Assembly: GCA_019414515.1 (NCBI GenBank)
Contig: DXLX01000005.1
Span: forward strand, 1 to 57,492
Direction of reading: 5' to 3'
Length of the DNA stretch: 57,492 nucleotides
From: Collinsella sp.
Lineage (GTDB): Bacteria; Actinomycetota; Coriobacteriia; Coriobacteriales; Coriobacteriaceae
Of the stretch, positions 17,434-27,332 are shown piece by piece. The notes under the pieces were generated by a model. The model did no database searches. It had not been told where the DNA came from and saw only the letters and a program-made list of their open reading frames with translations. How positions within the stretch are numbered: the first letter of the stretch is position 1; every line of letters starts with the position of its first letter. The translations under genes were made by a program, and so were the position numbers.

Positions 17434-17438
17434 CTCAA

Positions 17439-18281
17439 TTACTCCTCGGTGCTCTCGGCCGTATCGGCCGTAGCATCCTCGGGCGCCGCTTCGGGCTCCG
17501 GTGCGGGGCGCTTCTCGCCACCGTAGGTCACCGTCACCATCGCGGAACGCAGGATGCGATCCGCCATGCGGTAGCCCTTCTGGTACACGTCGTTGACGGT
17601 CTCGTCGTACTGCGATGCGTCCTCGACGCGACCAACAGCCTGATGCTCGAGCGGATCGAACGCCTCGCCCTTGGGGTCGATGGGCTCAACGCCCTCGTGC
17701 GCAAACACATCGAGCAGCTTGGCATGCACCGCGTCGACGCCGTCGACGAACTGCTTAAAGTCGTCGGAAAGCTCTTGGCTGCGGGCATGGTCGATCGCGC
17801 GCTCGATATCGTCGATCACCGGCAACAGCGCAGTGACGAGCTTCTCGGTCGCGCGCTCGCGCTCGGCGATGCGCTCGTTGGCGGTGCGGCGACGGAAGTT
17901 CTCCCAGTCGGCCTGTAGACGGGCGGTGCGCTCGGTGGCGTCCTTTGCCTTATCCTCGGCGGCCTTCTGAGCCTCTGCCGCAGCATCGAGCTCGTTACGC
18001 ACGTCGGCAAGCTCCTTTTGGGCCTGCTCGAACTTGAGCTTAAAGTCGTTGTCGGCGGCTTCTTCACCGGCGCGGATAGCGGCTTCCACCATCTCGTCCT
18101 CGGTCATCGTCGCCTCCTTGTTGGAATCCTCTACCTGGTTCTCGGCAGCCTCGGCGGCCGGGGCCTCGTTGGCCTCGGTAACGTCTGCGGCCTCTACGGG
18201 AATCTTCACGTCCTTCTCCTCAGAGTCAACGGGGGCGGCGCCAGCGGCGGCCGCCTCCGTGCGAGCTTTACGGGCGGACAT
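17439..18281 (-). CDS. grpE: GrpE, nucleotide exchange factor for DnaK
   Basis: GrpE releases ADP from DnaK to complete the chaperone cycle. The 280 residues start with an acidic, Ala/Glu-rich disordered extension of about 75 residues. A long coiled coil follows (FEQAQKELADVRNELDAAAE to WENFRRRTANER), then the compact beta domain with the signature VYQKGYRMADRILRSAMVTV. The protein is longer than usual (about 200) because of the acidic ends. ATG at 18281 is two bases after the dnaK stop, so the genes are translationally coupled. Confidence 0.96.
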   Translation of the reverse strand: MSARKARTEAAAAGAAPVDSEEKDVKIPVEAADVTEANEAPAAEAAENQVEDSNKEATMTEDEMVEAAIRAGEEAADNDFKLKFEQAQKELADVRNELDAAAEAQKAAEDKAKDATERTARLQADWENFRRRTANERIAERERATEKLVTALLPVIDDIERAIDHARSQELSDDFKQFVDGVDAVHAKLLDVFAHEGVEPIDPKGEAFDPLEHQAVGRVEDASQYDETVNDVYQKGYRMADRILRSAMVTVTYGGEKRPAPEPEAAPEDATADTAESTEE

Positions 18282-18283
18282 GA

Positions 18284-20176
<1,893 letters not shown>

Positions 20177-20284
20177 TAGAAATTCCCTCTCTCTTGTGCG
20201 TTTGCACCGACTCGGCGGTCTGCCGAGCGGTGTTTCGGCTTGTCTTTCAGGATGTAGTGTATCCCCTTATGGGCCGGAATATAC

Positions 20285-20311
20285 AAAATCTAAGTCAATT
20301 CATATAAGATT
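20285..20311. promoter_or_regulatory. Candidate HspR operator upstream of dnaK
   Basis: AAATCTAAGTC, five bases, ATATAAGATTT: identical at all 22 fixed positions to the site before clpB at 11625-11651. On the minus strand, TTATAT and TATATT spaced 18 bp could be the -35 and -10 of the dnaK promoter, placing the dyad over the promoter. Confidence 0.6.
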
Positions 20312-20450
20312 TCTTATTGCTGAGAGTTTAGGTTCTTAAATGCGCAGGTAGATGCGCTGATTGAGTTCTCGGCAAATCTATCGAGATCTATGTAGAGATG
20401 GCTGAGGTTTGGGTCCGGGGGCGCCTGGGGCTGCCTTGTGGAAAGCTCGT

Positions 20451-20630
20451 CCCGGTTTGAGCGTGGATTCCGGGTCGCAGTTTCCGTCTGAAGACTCAAC
20501 CGGAAACCGTATCCCGTTTTGAGAGCTGATACCGGCTCGCATTTTCCGCTAGCGGGCCTAACCGGAAACTGCAACCCGGTTTTCGGCCAAATAACGGGAT
20601 GCCCTTTCCGCAGGCGCGCTCAATAGCTCA
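20451..20630. repeat. Tandem 62-bp imperfect repeats
   Basis: Units at 20451-20512 and 20513-20574 are exactly 62 bases each and match at about 44 of 62 positions by my count. A third, weaker unit starts at 20575. Each contains TTTCCG and, 14 bases later, CGGAAA, so each can fold on itself; each starts CCCGGTTT or CCCGTTTT. They lie in the gene-free stretch 20177-20833 between dnaK and the ferredoxin gene. No reading frame spans them convincingly. Confidence 0.65.
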
Positions 20631-20744
20631 ATATTTCAAGTCACCTTTAGCTAACATTTGCGCAGCTCAACGGCCCCACCTGCGCATTTTTTAGTAAACC
20701 TTGGCATACTCGGCGAACGGTATGAAGATGCCGGTCAGAGGGTA

Positions 20745-20772
20745 TTGCAAACGGTCGCTCCCGTGGTATGTT
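20745..20772 (+). promoter_or_regulatory. Possible promoter of the ferredoxin gene
   Basis: TTGCAA (20745-20750), 16 bases, TATGTT (20767-20772), then 61 bases to the ATG at 20834. It is a reasonable match to a housekeeping promoter by eye only. Confidence 0.35.
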
Positions 20773-20833
20773 TTTGCCCGAATCAAACCGGCGCGCATCG
20801 CCTGTAGCGTCGGTCAACAGAGAGGAAACTACC

Positions 20834-21019
20834 ATGGCTCATCCCGTAATTGATGCCGACGAGTGCATCGCTTGTGGCGTTTGCGTCGACTCCTGCCCCG
20901 CTGGCGTTCTGGAGCTCCAGGACGTCGCTACCGTCGCTGACGAGGACTCCTGCGTCGCCTGTGGCGCTTGCCAGGACGCTTGCCCCGCTGGCGCGATCAC
21001 CGAGATCGTCGAGGAGTAA
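20834..21019 (+). CDS. 2[4Fe-4S] ferredoxin
   Basis: A 61-residue clostridial-type ferredoxin, a soluble low-potential electron carrier. Two CxxCxxCxxxCP motifs are complete: Cys11, 14, 17, 21 and Cys40, 43, 46, 50, giving two cubane clusters. Length and near-exact internal duplication are typical. ATG at 20834 is preceded by AGAGGAAACTACC. The gene is monocistronic, ending at a bidirectional terminator shared with niaR. Likely partners are hydrogenase or 2-oxoacid oxidoreductases elsewhere in the genome. Confidence 0.96.
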   Translation: MAHPVIDADECIACGVCVDSCPAGVLELQDVATVADEDSCVACGACQDACPAGAITEIVEE

Positions 21020-21060
21020 CAACTCCCCCACTTGCACACTCAAAAGTACACCGTGCACAA

Positions 21061-21098
21061 AAAAGGAGGCCTCCGCATCGCCGCGGAGGCCTCCTTTT
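21061..21098. terminator. Bidirectional terminator between ferredoxin and niaR
   Basis: Sixteen-base perfect arms AAAAGGAGGCCTCCGC (21061-21076) and GCGGAGGCCTCCTTTT (21083-21098). The A and T runs on both sides allow it to serve both converging genes. Confidence 0.9.
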
Positions 21099-21111
21099 GC
21101 ATTCGTCGTTA

Positions 21112-21657
21112 CTAGGACAGATCGTCTTCGTAGGGCATTAGGTCCGCCAAGTAGCCTTTCTCCTTGAGCATCGCCTCGATCTCGTCGAGGGTTTGCTCGT
21201 CCTCCGCCGCGATGCGATGGAAGTGATAGCCGCTCGTCACCGTTAGTAGCGGGAAACTCTTGCCGCTCTCGATATCGTGCAGGTAGCGCTCAACATCGCG
21301 ACGATTGCGGATGTCCAGGTCGGCCGTGATCTTGCCGTACACACGATGGTTGACGATCACGTTAAGCACGGCGCCACCCGCGTCGACGATACTCGTAAGT
21401 TCGTCGCCCGCCTGCTCCACGCTGTGGCGCACCTTAACAAGACGCGTGGGCACGGCGGGGCTGCTGGGGGCCTCCTGCAGCACATAACCACGGTTGGTCG
21501 CCACGATATCGTGCCCATCGGCGCGCAGCAGGGCGATGTCCTGCACCACGACCTGGCGGCTCACACCCACCTCACGAGCAAGTGCGCTGCCCGATACGGG
21601 CCCCTTGGCCACCTCGAGCACGGCCATGATGGCACGGCGACGCTCGCGGGCGTCCAT
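21112..21657 (-). CDS. niaR: NiaR, niacin-responsive repressor of NAD synthesis
   Basis: NiaR (YrxA) represses de novo NAD synthesis and niacin uptake when niacin is plentiful. The 181 residues have an N-terminal HTH_11 domain (residues 5-60, SGSALAREVGVSRQVVVQDI). A C-terminal 3H domain (about 75-172) has the conserved His-bearing segments RHSVEQAGDEL, VNHRVYGK and TSGYHFHRI that bind metal and ligand. The start overlaps the nadC stop by one base (TAATG). It is the last gene of nadA-nadB-nadC-niaR, so it represses its own operon. A candidate operator is at 25021-25064. Confidence 0.92.
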   Translation of the reverse strand: MDARERRRAIMAVLEVAKGPVSGSALAREVGVSRQVVVQDIALLRADGHDIVATNRGYVLQEAPSSPAVPTRLVKVRHSVEQAGDELTSIVDAGGAVLNVIVNHRVYGKITADLDIRNRRDVERYLHDIESGKSFPLLTVTSGYHFHRIAAEDEQTLDEIEAMLKEKGYLADLMPYEDDLS

Positions 21658-22517
21658 TATTTACCGTCCAGCAGACGCAGGTGCTTGAGCGAGAGGTCGA
21701 GAATCGGCGCAGAATGCGTCAGCGCCCCCGAGCTGATAAAGTCAACGCCCAGGTCGGCAAGCGCGCGGATATTGCTGGCGTCCACATTGCCCGAGCACTC
21801 GGTCTTGGCGCGACCGGCGATAAGCTCGATAGCGGCGGCCATGTCGTCGTGGGTCATGTTGTCGAACATGATGATATCGGCGCCGGCCTCAACTGCCTCG
21901 CGCACCATATCCAGGTTCTCGCACTCAATCTCGACCGTCGTGGTAAACGACGCATGGGCGCGCGCCATCTCAATCGCGCGTGCCACGCCACCGGCGGCGT
22001 CGATGTGGTTGTCCTTGAGCATGACGGCAGTCGACAGGTTATAGCGGTGGTTGCTGCCACCGCCGATCTCGACCGCGGCCTTCTCGAAGACGCGCATGCC
22101 CGGCGTGGTCTTGCGCGTGTCGACAAGCACGGTCTTGGTGCCCACGAGCGCAGCCGCCATCCGATGCGTGTAAGTAGCGATACCGCTCATGCGCTGCAGG
22201 TAGTTGAGCGCCACGCGCTCGCCCGAAAGCAGCACGCGCGCGTCGCCGCGCACCTGGCCCACGTGATCGCCGGCGTGCACCTCGTCGCCATCCGAGACAT
22301 CGAACAACACGGAGCTCTGCGGATCCAGCAGCTCAAAGGTGCGGGCGAATACGTCCAGGCCGGCGATAATGCCGTCGGCCTTGGCGATGAGCTCAACGGT
22401 AGCGGGGCGCGCCGTGGGGCACACGCTCGCCGTACTCACGTCCTCAAACGTGATGTCCTCGCGCAGAGCCTGCAAAATCAGATCATCGACGACGAGCTTC
22501 ATGGTAATGGGATTCAT
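21657..22517 (-). CDS. nadC: NadC, quinolinate phosphoribosyltransferase
   Basis: NadC converts quinolinate and PRPP to nicotinate mononucleotide, the third step of de novo NAD synthesis. The 286 residues show the alpha/beta N-domain and the barrel with LVDTRKTTPGMRVFEKAAV, GGGSNHRYNL, MLKDNHI and the C-terminal GVDFISSGALTHSA phosphate-binding segment. Length is standard. ATG at 22517 follows GGAGGAGTAGACC; only three bases separate it from the nadB stop, so the two are coupled. Confidence 0.97.
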   Translation of the reverse strand: MNPITMKLVVDDLILQALREDITFEDVSTASVCPTARPATVELIAKADGIIAGLDVFARTFELLDPQSSVLFDVSDGDEVHAGDHVGQVRGDARVLLSGERVALNYLQRMSGIATYTHRMAAALVGTKTVLVDTRKTTPGMRVFEKAAVEIGGGSNHRYNLSTAVMLKDNHIDAAGGVARAIEMARAHASFTTTVEIECENLDMVREAVEAGADIIMFDNMTHDDMAAAIELIAGRAKTECSGNVDASNIRALADLGVDFISSGALTHSAPILDLSLKHLRLLDGK

Positions 22518-22520
22518 GGT

Positions 22521-23897
22521 CTACTCCTCCACGGCCTGCGTGCCGGCGGCACGGGCCAAATCATCGATTGCCAGGGGGTCGGCGCTCAGGGCGCGGTGAC
22601 GCCCGTCAAGCGCGGGCTCACCGGCCTGCTCCACGGCCAGCGACTCGCCGGTACGCATGTACCACGCGGCGCGACGACCCCAGACCAGTGCCTCGAGCAG
22701 GCTGTTTGATGCAAGACGGTTCTTGCCGTGAACGCCGTTGCAGGCCGTCTCGCCCGCGGCATAGAGCTCGGGCATCGAGGTGCGACCGTCCTTGTCGACC
22801 CACACGCCGCCCATAAAGTAGTGCTGCGTGGGCGTAACGGGAATGGGCTCGTCCAAGATGTCGCGGCCGTCCTCCAGGCAGCGAGCACGAATGTTGGCAA
22901 AGTGCCCGGTCACCACGTCGCGCTCGACGGGGGCAAAGCTCAGCCACTCGTGCTCGGTGCCGTCCTGCTTCATCTGCTCGCGAATGGCGGCGGCGACCAC
23001 ATCGCGCGGCTGGAGCTCATCGGTAAAGCGCTCGCCGGCGGCGTTGAGCAAAATCGCGCCCTCGCCGCGGCAGCTCTCGCTGATCAGGAAGGTGCGGCCC
23101 GGCTGCGGCGAGAACAGCCCCGTGGGGTGAATCTGCACGTAGTCCAGGTGCTCCATCTTAATGCCATGCTCTTGAGCAATGTAGCAGGCATCGCCCGTGA
23201 GCTGCGGGTAGTTGGTCGAATGGTCGTATACGCCGCCGATACCGCCCGTCGCCCACAGCGTGTGGCGGGCATGGATCTTAAACGGCCCGCCGGCGTGCAC
23301 GCCCTCGGCGGCGTTTGCCAGCTCGTCGGCGGGACGAACCGAGTTGTCCTCGTCCACGGGAACGGCAACGACGCCGGTGCACACCGTGGCACCGCCGCAC
23401 TCGCCCGTCAAGATGTCGGTCATGGCCACGTGCTCCAAAATCTGCACGTTATCCAGCTTGCGAACGGCCTGGAGCAGCTTGGTCGTGATCTCCTTGCCCG
23501 TAATGTCGGCATGGAAGGCAATACGCGGACGGCTGTGCGCGCCCTCGCGGGTAAAGTCGAGGCTGCCGTCGGCCTTGCGCTCAAAATCCACGCCCATCGC
23601 TAGCAAGTCGTTGATGACCGAGCGGCTCGAGCGAATCATGATGTCGACGCTCTCGCGGCGGTTCTCGTAGTGGCCGGCGTGCATGGTGTCCTCAAAGAAG
23701 GCATCGTAATCCGAGCCTTCGGGCAGCACGCAGATACCGCCCTGCGCAAGCATCGAGTCGCACTCGTCGACAGTGCCCTTGGAGAGCATGATCACGCGCG
23801 TGCTCGTCGGCAGATTGAGGGCCGCGTACAGGCCCGCCACGCCGCAACCGGCAATGACAACGTCGCACTCCATATCGGGGTATTGTTTGGTTTCCAC
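22521..23897 (-). CDS. nadB: NadB, L-aspartate oxidase
   Basis: NadB oxidises L-aspartate to iminoaspartate using FAD, feeding NadA. In anaerobes fumarate can serve as oxidant. The 458 residues have the FAD loop GCGVAGLYAALNL, the motif DSMLAQGGICV, the substrate-site sequence EGAHSRPRIAFHAD, and HPTGLF. The protein is short of the usual 530 residues: the C-terminal helical domain is reduced, as in many Gram-positive versions. The GTG at 23897 is chosen because GGGAGAGGAT lies just upstream; an ATG nine codons in lacks a site. Confidence 0.94.
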   Translation of the reverse strand: METKQYPDMECDVVIAGCGVAGLYAALNLPTSTRVIMLSKGTVDECDSMLAQGGICVLPEGSDYDAFFEDTMHAGHYENRRESVDIMIRSSRSVINDLLAMGVDFERKADGSLDFTREGAHSRPRIAFHADITGKEITTKLLQAVRKLDNVQILEHVAMTDILTGECGGATVCTGVVAVPVDEDNSVRPADELANAAEGVHAGGPFKIHARHTLWATGGIGGVYDHSTNYPQLTGDACYIAQEHGIKMEHLDYVQIHPTGLFSPQPGRTFLISESCRGEGAILLNAAGERFTDELQPRDVVAAAIREQMKQDGTEHEWLSFAPVERDVVTGHFANIRARCLEDGRDILDEPIPVTPTQHYFMGGVWVDKDGRTSMPELYAAGETACNGVHGKNRLASNSLLEALVWGRRAAWYMRTGESLAVEQAGEPALDGRHRALSADPLAIDDLARAAGTQAVEE

Positions 23898-23916
23898 AGG
23901 AATCCTCTCCCTTGTA

Positions 23917-23949
23917 ATGTGACATAAGGGACTGCCCCTCATGTCACAT
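23917..23949. repeat. Palindromic element between nadA and nadB
   Basis: ATGTGACATAAGGG (23917-23930), ACTG, then CCCCTCATGTCACAT (23935-23949), with one mismatch. It fills most of the 56-bp gap inside the nad operon. The GGGACTG core recalls the element at 8490-8556. Confidence 0.7.
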
Positions 23950-23953
23950 CGTT

Positions 23954-24979
23954 CTAGCGCGCCGCGTACTCGAGCATGCGGTCGAGCGTAATTTTGGCCT
24001 GGTCGGCCGCCTCGTCCGACACGCCGATCTGTACCTCGCCCTCGCCCGTCTCCAGGCATCGCACGAGCTTTTCGAGTGTGATGAGATCCATGTTGACGCA
24101 GGTGGGCTGCACCGCGGGAAAATAGAACTTTTTGCCGGTGCCCTCGCAGCGGCGCTCGAGCTCGTAGAGCACGCCGCGGACCGTCACGATGATGAACTCA
24201 CTCGCGTCCGAATCCTCGGCGTACTTGATGATGCCGGCGGTGGAGCCGATGTAGTCGGCCTCGGCAAGGACGTCGGCCTTGCATTCGGGGTGCGCCAGCA
24301 CGAGCGCGTCGGGATGCGCATCCTGCGCATCGACGATCTGCTCGACGGTGATGATGTGATGGCGCGGGCAATAGCCATTGTTGAGGATGACGTGCTTTTG
24401 TGGCACCTGCTCGGCTACGAAGCGGCCCAGGTTTTGATCGGGGATGAACAGGACGTGCTGCTGCGGCAGCTCGGACACGATCTTGACGGCGTTGGAGCTG
24501 GTGACGCACACGTCGCTCCAGCTCTTGATCTCGACCGTCGAGTTGACGTAGCAGACCACGGCAAGGTCGTCGCCGTACTCGGCGCGCGCCGCATCGACCG
24601 TCTCGCGCTTGACCATGTGCGCCATGGGGCAGTCCGCGCCCGGCTCGGGCAGCAGCACGGTCTTGGTGGGGTTGAGCAGCTTGGCGCTCTCGCCCATAAA
24701 CTCCACGCCGCACAGCACGATGGTCTGCTGCGGCAGGCTCTTGGCGAGCTTTGCCAGGTAGAAGCTGTCGCCGACGTAATCGGCAACGGCTTGGACCTCG
24801 GGCGCCACATAGTAGTGCGCCAGGATCACCGCGTCACGTTGGGTTTTTAGTTGCTGAATGGCCTCGACAAGCTCTGCGGGCACCAGTGCCGCGCGCTCCG
24901 TTGCCGTCGTTGCCGATGCTAGGCCAGCCGCGATATCGCGTGCAAGCTCCGACGCATCCATGTTCGCGCTCTGTGCCAT
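23954..24979 (-). CDS. nadA: NadA, quinolinate synthase
   Basis: NadA condenses iminoaspartate with dihydroxyacetone phosphate to quinolinate using a [4Fe-4S] cluster. The 341 residues contain the three cluster cysteines in CGVEFMGESAK, the HPECKADV region and AVQPTCVNMDLITL, plus DQNLGRFVA and AHYYVAPEVQ. Length is typical. ATG at 24979 follows GAGAGGGGCCTTG. It is the first gene of the nad operon, downstream of a 19-bp palindrome likely to be the NiaR operator. Confidence 0.97.
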   Translation of the reverse strand: MAQSANMDASELARDIAAGLASATTATERAALVPAELVEAIQQLKTQRDAVILAHYYVAPEVQAVADYVGDSFYLAKLAKSLPQQTIVLCGVEFMGESAKLLNPTKTVLLPEPGADCPMAHMVKRETVDAARAEYGDDLAVVCYVNSTVEIKSWSDVCVTSSNAVKIVSELPQQHVLFIPDQNLGRFVAEQVPQKHVILNNGYCPRHHIITVEQIVDAQDAHPDALVLAHPECKADVLAEADYIGSTAGIIKYAEDSDASEFIIVTVRGVLYELERRCEGTGKKFYFPAVQPTCVNMDLITLEKLVRCLETGEGEVQIGVSDEAADQAKITLDRMLEYAAR

Positions 24980-25020
24980 CAAGGCCCCTCTCTTTTGGCG
25001 AATCTTGGGGCTTTAGTATG

Positions 25021-25064
25021 ACACCTAGGTTTACAGCTGACAAGACAGCTGTAAACCTAGGTGT
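25021..25064. promoter_or_regulatory. Candidate NiaR operator upstream of nadA
   Basis: A perfect inverted repeat with 19-base arms: ACACCTAGGTTTACAGCTG (25021-25039), loop ACAAGA, and the complement at 25046-25064. It lies 42 bp upstream of nadA. The core (ACAGCTGTCTTGTCAGCTGT on the minus strand) resembles NiaR sites as I remember them. No T-run follows, so it is not a terminator. Confidence 0.6.
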
Positions 25065-25271
25065 AAAGTTGGAATAAAGATTCAATCTTGGGGCGGGTCC
25101 ATTTTCGAGCTGGCAAGCTGAGGATAGTCGAGCTCTCGATAGCGCAGGAGGCATCTTTCGCCACCGCAATGCCGCTCGGCGCGAGTTGCGCACCGTGGGG
25201 CGCAAACGGGGTGTTCCTCCGCGGGTGGCGCGAACCCAATGTGGCAAAATCGAACTACTAAGGGGGCCCGA

Positions 25272-25994
25272 ATGCTCAAGATTATCGCCTGCGACGACGA
25301 CGTCGCTTTTCTAGATAGACTGCACCGGATGATCGACCGCTGGTCGACCGAGACGGGCACGGCAGTCGATGTTGCGCTCGTCACGCGCGGCGAGGACCTG
25401 CTGGCCCGCCATGCCGCATCGCGTGCCGACATCATTCTGCTCGACATGATCATGCCGCTCGTCAACGGCATGGATACCGCGCGGGAGCTGCGCCAATCCG
25501 ACACCGCCGTGCGCCTGGTGTTCCTCACCTCATCGCCCGAGTTCGCGCTGGAGTCCTATGAGGTCCGCGCCTTCGACTACCTGCTCAAGCCCGTAACGTA
25601 CGAACGCCTGGCGCAACTGCTCGACGAGCTTTCGAGCATGCGACCCGCCGTGACCGATGAGCTCGTGACCAAAACGTCCTTTGGCTACCATGCCCTGCGC
25701 CTGTCCGATATCGAATATGCCGAGGCCCGCAACAAGCACGTGGTATTCCACCTGCGCGACGGGCGCGACATCGAGGCGCTCGAGCCGTTCCGCAACATCG
25801 AGGACCAGCTGGCCAAAAACGCAAGCTTCTTTAAATGTCACCGTAGCTACCAGGTCAACCTGCGCAATATCGACCACTTCAACCGCACGGATATCGTCAT
25901 GCGCTCGGGCGCTTGCATCCCGCTGGCGCGCAGCTGCAAGCAGGGTTTCCAGGATGCCTACTTTGCGGCACGGTTCGAGAGCGGGAGGCGCTGA
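25272..25994 (+). CDS. LytTR-family response regulator
   Basis: A 240-residue two-component regulator. The receiver domain (residues 1-120) has acidic residues Asp8-Asp10, the phosphoacceptor Asp58 in RADIILLDMIM, and the conserved Lys in FDYLLKPV. The LytTR DNA-binding domain (about 135-235) has the typical SDIEYAEARNKHVVFHLRDG and FFKCHRSYQVNLRNIDHF. ATG at 25272 follows AAGGGGGCCCGA. The downstream sensor kinase overlaps it (TGATG). Relatives control competence, peptide signalling or virulence; the target here is unknown. Confidence 0.93.
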   Translation: MLKIIACDDDVAFLDRLHRMIDRWSTETGTAVDVALVTRGEDLLARHAASRADIILLDMIMPLVNGMDTARELRQSDTAVRLVFLTSSPEFALESYEVRAFDYLLKPVTYERLAQLLDELSSMRPAVTDELVTKTSFGYHALRLSDIEYAEARNKHVVFHLRDGRDIEALEPFRNIEDQLAKNASFFKCHRSYQVNLRNIDHFNRTDIVMRSGACIPLARSCKQGFQDAYFAARFESGRR

Positions 25995-27271
25995 TGCTCC
26001 CCACGGCCGAGATGATGCTTTGGGCAATTCACCACGCAACGACCCTGCTTTTTGGCGTTTTTGCCTCGGCGGCGCTCTGCGGTATCGAGATCAACCGGCG
26101 TCATGCGCTTGAGCTGGTGATGGTCGGCGCCGTAACCGGATGCGCATTCGGCCTCGCCAATGCCGTCGGCGGCGAGCTTTTCGCCCGTCAGGTATATCCA
26201 CTCGTCGTGCATCTGCCGCTCGTCATCTATCTGTGCGCGCGCTATCGCCTGAGCCCGCTGCTCGTTATGCTGGGCGTCACCAGTGCTTATCTGAGCTGCC
26301 AGTTCAGCAACTGGATGGGCATCGCCGCGCTCGCCGCCACCGACTCGCAAATCGCGTACTACGTGGCACGCATTATCACCACGGCCGTCGTCTTTGCAAT
26401 CCTGCTGCATTGGGCCAGCGACATCGGCCCGCGCCTGGCGGTTAAAAGCCCCACCGAGCTCGAGATTCTGCTCATCCTGCCGCTCGTCTATTACATCTTT
26501 GACTACGCCACTAACGTCTACACCACGCCCTTCCACTCGGGCTCCGTGGTGACGATTGAGTTTTTGGCGTTTGCGCTTTGCGCGTTCTACCTTATGTTTC
26601 TTGCTGTGTATCTGCGCGAATACGAGGCGAAGGAAATCGCCGAGCGCGAGCGCTGGATGCTCGCAACCCGCGACAACGCAGCCATCAAGGAGCTCGAGGC
26701 TTGGCGCCAATCTGGACGCGAGCTTTCGGTCCTCCGCCATGACATGCGGCACTTCCTGCGCGGCCTTGCGGCTTTGATCGAGGAGGGCCACATCGACGAG
26801 GCGCTCGAACGCATCGACGAGCTCTGCGAGACGAACGACCGCACCGCTGTGCGCCGCTACTGCGCCAACGACACGGTCAATATCGTGCTTTCGTCATTTA
26901 GCTCCGATATCAACCGAAACGGCATCACCGCCGATTTGCGCGCCGCCGTACCCGAGAGCGTCCATGTAGACGACGTCGATCTGTTTAGCGTGCTCTCAAA
27001 CGCCCTGGACAACGCCATCGTCGCCGCAAGCGCCGCTCCCCAGGGCAAGCGATTTGTCGATCTGGACCTGCGTTGCGAGGACGGGCAACTGCTCCTTTTG
27101 GTCTCTAACACGTTTGGACGCCCGCCGCGCATGGTCGACGGCATGCCCGTAGCCGGGCACACCGGACATGGCTTTGGAACCAAGAGCATTAAGCTTGCCG
27201 TCGAACGCATGAACGGCAACTGCCAGTTTCGCATCAACGGCGACCGGTTTGAGCTGCGCGCCGTGATGTAA
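25994..27271 (+). CDS. GHKL-type sensor histidine kinase (AgrC-like)
   Basis: A 425-residue membrane kinase and partner of the preceding LytTR regulator. Residues 1-205 hold about six transmembrane segments. A short linker helix and the phospho-acceptor region SVLRHDMRHFLRGL with His249 follow. The C-terminal ATPase of the HATPase_c_5 kind has the N box VLSNALDNAIVAA and a late glycine loop GHGFGTKSIKL. This layout matches AgrC/BlpH-type peptide sensors. The start overlaps the regulator stop. No gene for a peptide signal is evident nearby. Confidence 0.9.
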   Translation: MLPTAEMMLWAIHHATTLLFGVFASAALCGIEINRRHALELVMVGAVTGCAFGLANAVGGELFARQVYPLVVHLPLVIYLCARYRLSPLLVMLGVTSAYLSCQFSNWMGIAALAATDSQIAYYVARIITTAVVFAILLHWASDIGPRLAVKSPTELEILLILPLVYYIFDYATNVYTTPFHSGSVVTIEFLAFALCAFYLMFLAVYLREYEAKEIAERERWMLATRDNAAIKELEAWRQSGRELSVLRHDMRHFLRGLAALIEEGHIDEALERIDELCETNDRTAVRRYCANDTVNIVLSSFSSDINRNGITADLRAAVPESVHVDDVDLFSVLSNALDNAIVAASAAPQGKRFVDLDLRCEDGQLLLLVSNTFGRPPRMVDGMPVAGHTGHGFGTKSIKLAVERMNGNCQFRINGDRFELRAVM

Positions 27272-27332
27272 GGGCGCGACAGGTTGGCAGCCGCGTTCGA
27301 CCCACTGGGGCCGCCTTGCCGGCGCCAGTCCG

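Noticed and set aside
20451..20630. Tandem repeats considered as a CRISPR array
   Set aside because: Units are 62 bases, diverged, contiguous, and have no conserved repeat with variable spacers; no cas gene is in the window.
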